63,000 nucleotides of DNA from Glandiceps talaboti. Lineage: Eukaryota; Hemichordata; Enteropneusta; Spengelidae. Where the stretch lies: contig NC_135556.1 in NCBI RefSeq assembly GCF_964340395.1, positions 19,515,642 to 19,578,641 of the forward strand. The letters run 5' to 3'. The first letter of the stretch is position 1, and the number at the start of each line of letters is the position of its first letter. The position numbers and the translations under genes were made by a program. Below, one piece after another: positions 20,588-30,799 of the stretch. Under the pieces are notes generated by a model. The model had not been told where the DNA came from, ran no database searches, and was given only the letters and a program-made list of their open reading frames with translations.

Positions 20588-23000
20588 CTAAAACACACAT
20601 GCAATGTCATCCTCTCCATTCTTAGACTTGCATTCTGAAAAATAAGTTCAAAAAGGCGATTCAATGGCATTTTTTAGTTAATAAATTTTAGCTACAAGGA
20701 TCACAATTAACACAGCATTGTAGCTGAATAAATAGCAATTAATTTTTACCCTAAGAATTGACTGATTGTGATACCAAATGTCTATACACCGTATTAACAC
20801 TAAGGTTATCATGTCACCATTAACTCTACTGGTACTGTGACATACATAGCACTTTTGAAGTTCAAGCTTTTTAAACAAAAATTCACATTTTTAGACTTAA
20901 TTTGCATATCAACGATGAAGTCATCATGTCAACAACGTTCTTCTTCTACACATCCCTAGGAACACCCTCCCCCCCTACCATCAAATAGCAGCCTGATCTG
21001 TGTAACAGCTTCAGAGTTTCAGTTTATACTAAAAATCATATATTTTACCCACATCACACATCTATGGTGTGATCATGTGCTTCCAGTCACTGAGTCAAGT
21101 CATTTGGCAGCAACCTTGACCCTGGGGGTTACACTTTCATTTAAGGCTAGAATGGCTTACTACTGAGAAATTCTACTTTCTTCAAAACATAGGTTTAACC
21201 TTTAACCTCTCTTACCACTGCAGTCACTAATGCATAGGTTGCTGACATGCTTTTAATTTCTTACAATTTACTAATTTATCCACACAATGGTTATCCTGTC
21301 AGACAATGATGTTATCGCCCGTTTCATACTATGGAAATAATCAGGTATGATTACTTTCCCAATGTGGTGTTATCCATATTTACTCTATGTCATGACAATC
21401 AAGATGGACAAGTAATTAGATACTACGCTCCAATTTTTTCCTTCATTCAGCCAAGGAAAATATGAATGACCTGAGGGGCCTTGTCACTACGTGTCGCTAG
21501 AGGAGTACTGACAAACCCTTAGGTCTTGAGTATTTTCCAGCTGAATGAAGACAAACATCGCGGAATTTTTTATTATACCTCTTCACGCACAATTCATGAA
21601 AAAATGGGAAAACAAAAAGAGATTTGGGTCACTTTGACATGTATTTCAAGCACTGCAGAACCTGTGACATAGACACGGGTTGTCATGACATAGAATGACC
21701 AGGGTATACAATCAATATTTTCTGTTCAAAACCAATATCTTGGCTTGTGCATGATATAATTTACCTTTATCACAGTGCTTGCCATAGTAACCAGTTCCAC
21801 TACATTGACAGGTGAAATCTTTGTGTTTCTTCTGAAGACACATACCTCCATTCATACAGGGATTTGACTTGCATACATCTCCTGTCAATCAAATATTTGT
21901 AATCTTAGTAAACTTGAAGAGATATTATTTTTACTTGCTATGTATATACAACGTAATAGATAAAGAGTATGATTCATTGTGTTACTAGGCAACTAGCCAT
22001 ACTACTTGTCAACCAGCTCATATATAAGAAGTGTACATAAAAATGGGGGAAAAGCTAAAGGCGAGACAGGAGTATAAAGGCCCCCTAACTTCGTGGGGGT
22101 TATTGTCAACTTTGAATGCATTCATACAGTGAAGAAGGTAGCGATTCCTCTATGAAAATCCATAATAACAATGAGCAGCTGGCCAAGGTGCTTACGACAG
22201 CCACACGGGTGGCCAGCTCCGCCTTTAAATACATTTTCTGCATAGGTACATTACAATGTAATACATATTACAACAAATGTTGTACATTCAAAGTGTTCTA
22301 TGTCCCCACAGTGCTCTTGATGTCTGGAATATGGTCCTACATTTGGTGGTAAGTTCACAACATCCTACATTGCAAAAAAACACTGTCTGCTAAATTAACA
22401 CCATTTTCTGTTTAGTAGACAATGCTATGTATGATGTTATGAACTTTTATGTTATGAGTAGACATTGTTAATATATGGCTTTTAGTTTTATAATGAAACC
22501 TTTGAAAGTCTTAAAAGAAATTGACAAGGCTGGTCTTAGTCATTCAACAAATAATGCACTGGTCAGAGAATGCTGGCGTTTTCAAAATTCCATAAAAAAT
22601 TTTTTTTTTTTGGGGGGGGGGGGGCAATTTACTAGCATTTAGAACTATGTATCACAGACACACAGTTTGTCGTCTACCTTACACAAAGTCCATTCTCAAA
22701 CTATAGTATTAGGGTGGGTGGCTTGGTGGGATAGGGTGATGTTAGACATGCTTACCATGTAGATCTAGGTGACAATCTTCTATACTTTTATACATGTATG
22801 GATCATCACAGGCTATAGAGGTACCACACACACATAGCTTGTCTTCTACCTTACATCCGGTCCACTCTTTGTCACAGTCTTGGCCATAAACTACCGGTAC
22901 ATAAAACACAAACCAGTAATGAGTGGTTCTGTCATAGTAAATGAAGTGTGTGCATGTTTGACTTGATGTGTTAGCATGTGTGTGCATGTATGTGTGTGCA

Positions 23001-23056
<56 letters not shown>

Positions 23057-23384
23057 TGCATGAATCAGGGCATGTGTGAACATGTGCTAATTTGTGTGAG
23101 TATATGCATGTGTGTTCTTTGTGTTAGTGTGTAGCATGTGTATTTCTTTTAATGTGTGTGTGTATGTATGTATGTGTGTGTGTTTGTATGTATGTATGTA
23201 TGTATGTATGTATGTATGTGTGTATGTATGTATGTGTGTATGTATGTATGTGTGTGTATGTATGTATGTATGTGTGTATGTATGTGTGTGTATGTATGTA
23301 TGTATGTATGTATGTATGTATGTATGTATGTATGTGTGTATGTATGTATGTATGTATGTATGTGTGTATGTATGTATGTATGTA

Positions 23385-23433
<49 letters not shown>

Positions 23434-24027
23434 ATGTATGTATGTATGTATGTATGTATGTATGTATGTATGTATGTATGTATGTATGTATGTATGTATG
23501 TATGTATGTATGTATGTATGTATGTATGTATGTATGTATGTATGTATGTATGTATGTATGTATGTATGTATGTATGTATGTATGTTTTAGTATAATTAAT
23601 GCATATATATGTGTGTGCGTGTATGCATGTATGACATGTAAACACAAAGCGCCCTCAGGAGTATATCACTTTACACTTTGACAAGACAGATCCTCCCTCT
23701 GCCTTCACAGATTAATAGTACAACCCCTAACATAACCTTCCAAGTAATTCTCATCTTTAATTTTCAACTCTTTACATTTGAGGTTGCTATCTAAAAAGGT
23801 CCATCCAGTAGACTTACCAACCAACAAACAAAAGTAGACTTACCAACAGACATAGTAAACTTTTCAACACAAAAAGTTGACTTACCAACAAACACAGTAA
23901 ACTTACCAACACAAAGTACACTTACCAACACACACAGTACTTACCAACACAAAGTACACTTACCAACACACACACATTACACTTAACCAACAGACACAGT
24001 ACACTTACCAACACAAAGTCCATTACC

Positions 24028-24098
<71 letters not shown>

Positions 24099-24190
24099 GC
24101 TTACCAACAAACACACATAATAAACTTACCAACAGACAAACACAGTAGAACTGCGATGACAAGGAGATTAAGTACAATTGTTGCCTTCAT
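20588..24190 (-). CDS. Small secreted cysteine-rich protein with an EGF-like domain, 119 aa
   Basis: Assembled here from four exons: 24190-24130, 22890-22756, 21881-21765 and 20634-20588. All introns are GT-AG and all are phase 1; the joined frame is 360 bp (119 codons plus TAG). Exon 1 is a signal peptide, MKATIVLNLLVIAVLLCLSV. Exon 2 is a six-cysteine module (CDKEWTGCKVEDKLCVCG, a further CDDPYMY and a final DC) that resembles the segment after the IGFBP domain of CRIM1 from memory. Exon 3 is a clean EGF-like domain (CKSNPCMNGGMCLQ, then TCQCSGTGYYGKHC) carrying the six expected cysteines. Exon 4 is a 14-residue tail with two more cysteines. Symmetric phase-1 exons are typical of extracellular modules. 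No transmembrane segment follows. I do not know the orthologue. The ATG has A at -3. Confidence 0.75.
20880..21010. repeat. Dispersed repeat fragment of the TTTGCATATCA family
   Basis: TTAATTTGCATATCAACGATG, TCATCATGTC and TACACATCCCTAGGAACA occur in the order seen in the tandem block at 55.48-55.83 kb (CTAATTTGCATATCACTC, then TACATCCCTAGATACATTC). A diverged copy in the last intron of the secreted-protein gene. Confidence 0.55.
22979..23053. repeat. TG microsatellite
   Basis: A (TG)n run of about 60 bp in intron 1 of the secreted-protein gene, close to exon 2. Confidence 0.95.
23154..23585. repeat. TATG tetranucleotide microsatellite of about 430 bp
   Basis: A nearly pure (TATG)n run from about 23420 to 23584, preceded by a part mixed with TG and TGTG interruptions. 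All six-frame open reading frames here (147-189 aa) are repeat artefacts. It lies in intron 1 of the secreted-protein gene. Confidence 0.97.
23811..24130 (-). repeat. Tandem array of splice-donor copies (TGTTGGTAAGT) plus (AC)n
   Basis: Sense (minus) strand: the real exon 1 donor CTGTTG/GTAAGT (exon ends 24130) is followed downstream by about nine more intact TTGGTAAG copies (plus-strand CTTACCAAC near 24100, 24003, 23959, 23940, 23921, 23902, 23881, 23839 and 23812) and at least three mutated ones (near 24021, 23983 and 23861). Spacing is mostly 19-24 bp. A (AC)n run at 24029-24098 splits the array. The unit therefore spans the exon-intron junction. Confidence 0.85.
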
Positions 24191-24195
24191 TTTGA

Positions 24196-27100
24196 CCTTG
24201 AAGAAAAAAAATCACAAAGCTGATATAATTACATTGACACTTTTCACTGTTTTTGTAGAATAATTTTTGCAAACCATTATATGACAAAACCCCATGACCT
24301 GTGTATACAAGGCATTTGCATGAGTGCCTGCTGTGTTCTCTGTGGCCATACTTTGATGAGCATAGCGAGTGAAAGTGCAGTAGAAAACACTGCAAGTATG
24401 AGTGCAAACTTTTTGATTTGTTGAATCATTCTCGTGACAGAATACATTTGAACACTTTACATACTTTGTGTGTTACATCCTTTCTTAATTCATTAGTCAC
24501 AGAATGACATTCCTAAAAAAATGCTACTGCTTCAACAGTAAACAAAATAAACACAAAAGGCAGAGCTCTAGGTCAATCATTTTTATCATGAAGCTATCTC
24601 TCCAAACAGCAAGTTATGTTGGTCAATAAAGTCAGTTCATATCCATTTCTATCTACATAATTTTCAGAATCATTTAGTTAGTTAGGTGGTGTGTGTTCAA
24701 GAACTCAGGGTTTGGGCAATGTCTACTACAAATTCTAAAACATTGGATGTCTTCTCTCTCCATCCTGGACATTGGTGTATGATGTCCAACTGTCTTGACC
24801 ATAGTTACTTTTTTATGGTAAAACACTATATCCTCTTTGGCTTAATTCCCACCATCACTTGTACCCAAGGGTCCTCAATTTTGTTATACTTACAGCCTGT
24901 GTGTCATTTCAGCATTTCATCTCTATCGGCTGTCACAATTACTTTTAATAGTCTGTTTACATATGGTACATGACCCAGAAAACTGCGCAGAAAATTACAC
25001 CTCATCAAAAAACACAAGTTTTAAAAAAAAAAAATGTTTATTTTGACAATTTTACCAAATACTGAGATAAAGAAATGTACCCGGTAGGTTTGGTGTACGA
25101 GTAATATTCATTGATGACATTAATAGACATATTCCTTTGTGAGTATGTACAAGGCCTTGACCCCTTTCTCTAAGATGGTATTTCATTTTCAACATCTGAC
25201 AGTTCCTTGACCTATTTCAAGGCCTAACATTTACACCATTACGTGGAAACAAAATGGCAAAACAGTAATTCATAAATCACTTCCTGAATGTTGTAAATTA
25301 GGATTCACACATCAGAATTATCATATCTATAAGGTTATGATACTTTTGTCTGACTGTAACATTTTATCTAATTATTCACAAAAGCCTCATCTTTTATCGA
25401 GAGAATGAATGTTCATGGACTGCCACTATGAGTACATATAGTTACAAATGAAAATTTCTACTCATGGAGTCAAATCAATTCCATGGAAGGTAATCTCAAA
25501 TTTTCAAGTGAGTACTACACATCCCTGCCATTGCTGATGAAACGTTTGTGAAAATGTAAGATTTGTTTCTAAAGAACTTCTTTTACAAAAATGTACTAAT
25601 CATCAACTATCATACCTTCAAGTATAAAATCATGCTATTTTATTGTTTTCATGGCATCATTAAGTTTCGTTTCTTTACAATCCTGGGTGCATCCAAAAAC
25701 TGTTTCAATGAATCTATCACTCCTTATTACTACTATACTTGTGATTGCAAGCTATCGTTTCATATAAAATCCAGATCTGAACTGTGCCTATTTTTATTTT
25801 TGTACTCAAATACCTGAAATAGAATATTACTGCCTAGGAGCATCATAAACATATCGAACATTTGATTTCTTGGTCGTCACTAAAACTTCGGCTCCACACA
25901 CTGCACATGCATTACTGTAGGCGCGTACAAATAAGTCGACCTTCTTGTTCTGTTTTGACCCTCTAGGATGAGGTAAAAAGTTATTGCAGGTACTGAGAAT
26001 TAAGGACTTAGTTTCTAGTAAGTCTATGTCATCACACACCCTAAAAATACAGTGTCAGTCAGGGTTAAAGCCGTAGCCATACACAAAATACACATAAAAC
26101 TTTTAAGAAGTCATGAAACCTAGTGTCTAGCAACTACTGAAAGCATCGTGAACACATCGTATGGACACAATCTACAGTACATTGTACTTGAGTTTAGCTA
26201 ACTGTTGCCCAGGTTGCTTGTTTTTCTTACATGATAGTAACTATGCTGAAAATCACCATAATACCAATATACATGTAGGTGTTCATTTTAAGGAAATTCT
26301 CTTTGGTAGATAACACAAAACTGTCTTGGAACACAGACCCCATACAAGTCATATAGGGTCTCTATCAGCGTTTTTGTTAAGGGCAACAAACATGTAAGAT
26401 ATACTTGAGTGTCCCCTTCATTTTACCAGGGTTTCCCACCAACATTATGGTATCATGTATGAGACTGTATGTCAGTTTTACCATATTCCCACTTTCTGTT
26501 TCTGGGTTCTCCAGCCTTAGCAAAAACATTGGTCTATGCTTGAATCTATGTCTTTGTCAAAGTGTGTTTCCTACCACACCCGATGTGATATTCAACTTGC
26601 ACCCATTTCAGCTTTATTCACAAAGCATGGACCATCATCCTAGTGTCATTAACTTTAAGCTGAAGGCAATGAATAAACAATACCAAAACCAATAGAATGA
26701 CCTGAGCATTGAAACAATAAGTGACATGCTAATAGTAAAGAAACCAATCAATGGGATGGATTACTCAAGTTATTTCTGTAGTGTTAAGAGTTAGTCAATT
26801 GACTACTGTTGAGAAACTAAAAACCTAACTCAAATTTAGAGAAAAACTAAAAAGTGTGTATAGTCATCATATCATGTGACTTATTGCCAATGAATTGTTT
26901 GCATATATGTGATGTTTACATTTTGCACACTGTTGACAAATTTCTATCATGCAAAACTTTTTATCTCTTTTGAAGTGAGGCTATTCCATCTATTGTGTTT
27001 TTGTTTCCTCTATTTCATTTGCAAATCTATCATAAAATTCTTACATATACGCTATTTTTGTTCAAGTTCAACAGCTGTATTCCTTCTGTTGTCAAACTGG

Positions 27101-27336
27101 CCCTGCCATGGCCCCAAAGTTGCTGACCCGAAATTCCAGACACTTAAAAAATTTACATATGATATACTGAACTCCCGGGGACTATGGTATGGGTGCTACT
27201 GTTAAAGAAACGACCCAATGCACACAACTATCAACTTTAAGCAAGTTTACCACTTTTAATACTCGATGACGAATAAACTATTACTCTTTTAAAAGTCTAG
27301 AATAATAAGTTAGTGACTTTTCTACGCCATACTTAC
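24196..27336 (-). other. Probable 5' UTR intron of the secreted-protein gene
   Basis: Six bases before the ATG lies a strong acceptor on the minus strand (TTTTTTTTCTTCAAG, exon starting at 24196). A matching donor GTAAGT is at 27336-27331, next to a CpG-rich stretch. The interval of about 3.1 kb has no supported gene and includes a repeat copy at 25925-26005 related to the one at 16375. Confidence 0.45.
25925..26005. repeat. Dispersed repeat copy B (partner at about 16375)
   Basis: It carries the ordered blocks AATAAGTCGACCTTCTTG, TGTTTTGACCCTC and TATTGCAGGTACT shared with copy A. Non-coding. Confidence 0.65.
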
Positions 27337-27560
27337 GAGATTTGTCGTACACTAGCACCCACACCTAAAACTTTCCAGTGAGATCGTCTGCCACTTCGAA
27401 GTCGTAATGGTAATTGTTTGATCAAGTACTCCCTAGGTATCTTTAAAAATCGTTTACCGTGGAGCTAGCTAGCTATCGCGCTATGCGGAGGAATCGCGAG
27501 ACCCTCCAAGGTCGTCGGTATCAAATCGCCCACAATGTCTAACGTTTCAATCAATGTAAA
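27337..27560 (-). promoter_or_regulatory. CpG-rich putative first exon and promoter of the secreted-protein gene
   Basis: Locally rich in CG dinucleotides (GAATCGCGAGACC, TAGCTATCGCGCTATGCGG) compared with the AT-rich surroundings, and it ends on the minus strand in a good donor (CAAATCTCGTAAGTATGG). The transcription start is not defined by any motif I can see; the assignment rests on the donor and base composition. Confidence 0.4.
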
Positions 27561-27805
27561 ATGTATCAGCCGAATTAAATACAGGCAGAAGGTGATGACA
27601 AAGACGCTCCTTTTATCTTTTATTGTCTTGAATATAGGACGTCGTCCAGACAGGAAAACAAATTGGCTTACCCAAGATTAAAAGTTTACTATGACCTAGG
27701 TGGCCTATCGTACTTCCATTACAGCCAATATAATTGGTTAAAAATGGGGATTAAGAACAATTCAGCCAATTGGCACCAGTGTAAGTAAATACCTACCATA
27801 ATTCG

Positions 27806-28141
27806 CCACATGTTTCGTGAGGACGTACGACTAGTTGTAAACTCTGCGGTTATCACCTGGCTGGTTCTCCGGTAAGGTAAGGCAATTATTGTCATCAATA
27901 TAAAGGAAAGTGTGTAGACGCAAGGATACTTTGGATTGTATCTCACATCTAGATCATTGTGATCGTCTAGTTTTTGCCGTATAAGCAGTGTAAACCTGGC
28001 CTCACTAGTCATGTAGTGTAGTCCCAGCTCCTGGGCAACTCTAACTATAGGCCCTACGTGTACGGGTCTATGCTCTGACTTGACACTGGAGTCAGATTTA
28101 TTTGGTTGGTATGAACCCGTTCTCCATCGGATCTGTAAGTG
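27806..28141 (-). CDS. Possible coding exon of an unidentified gene
   Basis: A 112-codon open stretch on the minus strand sits between a strong acceptor (TTTAGATCACTTACAG) and a donor (ATTATGGTAGGT). It begins IRWRTGSYQPNK, contains VGPIVRVAQELGLHYMTSEA and one hydrophobic run VYTLSFILMTIIALPY that could be a membrane segment. I do not recognise the family and cannot find partner exons. It could be an upstream exon of the secreted-protein locus, an exon of a separate gene, or a decayed copy of something. Confidence 0.3.
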
Positions 28142-28559
28142 ATCTAAACAGAGAATAGATAGACACAAATTGAATCTGCTGTTGTTCAATGTGGTAGATT
28201 ACACAAGTGATAGCGGCGCCTCCTTGTATAGTGCGGATCTCAGACCACTATTAAACGAATATTTTTAGTTGTCTGAGTGCGGATATAATCGTATAGGGTC
28301 TATGATATAATCTACCAACATAAATAACATACACATAGTGACATATTCATGTAACATTGCACTAGGCTAGTTTTACTAGTAAACAATTGCAATTTACATT
28401 AAACTAGAAAAAAAAAACTTTACCGGTATAAGATAGTCAATATAATTACAAATAAAAGGCAGCAATAAAATGCTATCTAAAAAAATTAAGAGATAGGTTC
28501 AGAACAAGCTGCATAGTTGTAAAGACAATGTCAAGGTGGGTAAGCAGAATAAAAGTCTG

Positions 28560-28975
28560 ACACCCCAGCTTTTGCAATGTGTTAAGATGTTCTGTTATAA
28601 TCATTACATGTAATGGGTGGGCATAGGATGGGGTTGAACAATGTATTGTGCTAAGATATTCTGTTATGTCTGAGTTGAACAATGCAGTGTGCTATATTCT
28701 GTTATAAATATAATGGATGGGGGTTGAACTGAATGCAATGTGCGTAATATGTTCTGTTTCATGTAAAATGGACTGGATTATCTGAGATGTTCTGTTCTGT
28801 CTCAGTTGAACAATGCAATGTGCTAAGATGTTCAGTTGTTGAACATTGCAATGTGCTAAGATATTCAGTTATGTCTGATGCTGAGTTGAACAATGCACTG
28901 TACATGCTAAGATGTTCTGTTATGTCCCAGTTGAACATTGCACTGTGCTGAGATGTTCTGTTGTCAGAGTTGAAC
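28560..28975. repeat. Irregular minisatellite upstream of TOMM5
   Basis: About nine irregular copies of a roughly 40-60 bp unit built around GTTGAACAATGCAATGTGC and TAAGATGTTCTGTTATGTC. It ends just before the acceptor-like GCTTTCTTGCAG at 28991-29002. Confidence 0.85.
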
Positions 28976-29044
28976 CAATGAATATGTTGTGCTTTCTTGC
29001 AGGCAAATCAGAAAATTCAAGGAATACTAACTTGAGGTTTGATA

Positions 29045-29945
29045 ATGATACGACTTGTACCTGGTGGTGGTAGCGGTGGTGGTAAGGAAGGAGAGAAAGT
29101 AGATATGGAAGAAGCAAAAAGTAAACAACGATCAACTGTCTGGACATCAGTCGCAATATTTGCTGGAATTGTTACAGTGTTAAGGCTAAGTAAGTATTGT
29201 ATGTATTATTACAATGTGCCAAGATTAGCTGTTCTGTTGTAATATTCGTCAGTGGTTGTAGATTGTGAAATTCCAACCAAAATTTACCAAAAATTGCAAT
29301 TGTCATGTAAGGCTTGTATTAAAGTAAGACATTACATGCAGATTGCCTGAATGAGAAGTCAAGTTTAGTTTAGCTTAGTATATTATGGATTACTCTATGA
29401 GAGGAGTGTGTATAAGAGAGAAAAATGTACAAATATTGTGATGCTGTCCCTTTGCACTCAAGTTGGTGCTGAAGCAGTCAGTGTTCAACAGCTCAAATTA
29501 TCAACATGACTGTCATCTTGAATAACCTTAGGCATTATACCATGCACAGGCCAAGTCAGGTGAACCTTTTAAGGGCCGTATCAGGTGAACCATTTGAGGG
29601 CCCTATCAGGTGAACCATTTGAGAGCCCTATCAGGTGAACCATTTGAGGGCCCTATCAGGTGAACCATTTGAGGGCCCTATCAGGTGAACCATTTGAGGG
29701 CCCTATCAGGTGAACCATTTGAGGGCCCTATCAGGTGAACCATTTGAGGCCCTAGGGTGATCTAACATATACTTCAAGGCAGTTGACTGAGATATAGATG
29801 TATTGTAGTCATAAATGCCTTGATTATTCAATATGTATTACTGTAACTATGCACTTGAACGAAAAGCTTGTCTGTAAACATTATTAATCTTGTTCTTCAT
29901 CTTTTCTTCACAGCACCAATTGTAATTGCAAAGCTATCAGAGTAA
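29045..29945 (+). CDS. TOMM5: Mitochondrial import receptor subunit TOM5 homolog, 58 aa, two exons
   Basis: A small tail-anchored subunit of the TOM complex in the mitochondrial outer membrane. Exons are 29045-29189 and 29914-29945 (stop TAA 29943-29945); the GTAAGT to CTTCACAG intron is phase 1. The N-terminus MIRLVPGGGSGGGKEGEK is followed by DMEEAKSKQR, a hydrophobic segment TVWTSVAIFAGIVTVL and the end LRLTPIVIAKLSE. Human TOMM5, from memory, has MFRIEG, DPEEMKRKMRE, a membrane helix, then LLRVTPFILKKL, so the order and the LR-TP motif agree. Human is about 51 aa; the extra length is a glycine-rich insert. An acceptor-like site at 28991-29002 suggests a 5' UTR intron. Confidence 0.88.
29550..29752. 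repeat. 25-bp minisatellite in the TOMM5 intron
   Basis: Eight copies of a 25-bp unit (TCAGGTGAACCATTTGAGGG followed by CCCTA), with TCAGGTGAAC at exact 25-bp steps from 29556 to 29731. The first two and last copies carry substitutions. Confidence 0.95.
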
Positions 29946-30214
29946 TAACATGGATTGGTATGAACCTCTGTAGTGAAGAGAAAATATGTATTAATGAAGA
30001 TTATACCTGATGTATTTCATTGAGAGCTTCATATGTGTGGATATGTGACATTTATGGACATCATTTGTATCTGTGATATCTCAAATCAGGATGAACTACA
30101 ATAAGAATTAAGATTTGGATTTGCGTTTATTACTCTTTCCATATGACAATTTTGTTTTCAAGAATGTACCAATATTGTCTGTTGTTTGTAGTCTTTTTAT
30201 CCCATTGTTATTAA

Positions 30215-30220
30215 AATAAA
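30215..30220 (+). terminator. TOMM5 polyadenylation signal
   Basis: AATAAA about 270 bp after the stop codon, followed by ATGTTGTTATTT, a T/GT-rich stretch. Confidence 0.65.
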
Positions 30221-30356
30221 ATGTTGTTATTTAACATTCTAAAAGTAATTGATGTGTATGGCAGTTTCCCTTCAATTCTTTGTTGTCATATCATATATCT
30301 TGACTTATTTAAACACTATCAAATGATTCATACCAGGGTGTGGTAAGATGCAACCA

Positions 30357-30720
30357 TTTCGCCACATTCCTCCTTTCCATCCAATCACCAACCATTCCTC
30401 TACATTTCACCATCCAACCATTCCTCTACATTCCACCATCCAATCGCCAACCATTCCTCTATTCCACCATCCATTCACCAACCAACCATTCCTCTATATT
30501 CCACCATCCAATCACCAACCATTCCTCTACATTCCACCATCCAATCACCAACCATTCCTCTACATTCCACCATCCAATCACCAACCATTCCTCTACATTC
30601 CACCATCCAATCACCAACCATTCCTCTACATTCCACCATCCAATCACCAACCATTCCTTTACATTCCACCATCCAATCACCAATCATTCCTTTATATTCC
30701 ACCATCCATTTTTCTTCCAC
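30357..30720. repeat. 33-bp minisatellite
   Basis: About eleven copies of a 33-bp unit (ATTCCTCTACATTCCACC, then ATCCAATCACCAACC). The period is a multiple of three and the unit lacks stops in several frames, so long open frames appear on both strands; no start context, splice sites or conservation support a protein. Confidence 0.95.
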
Positions 30721-30799
30721 ACTTCACCATTCAATTGTCAACTATTCCTCCCTCCAATGATCACACATGCCTCATAAGCATGTATAAAGAAAACAAAAT

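Noticed and set aside
23087-23681. Five overlapping open frames of 144-189 codons
   Set aside because: All derive from the TATG/TG repeat, which has no stop codon in these frames; no start context or splice support.
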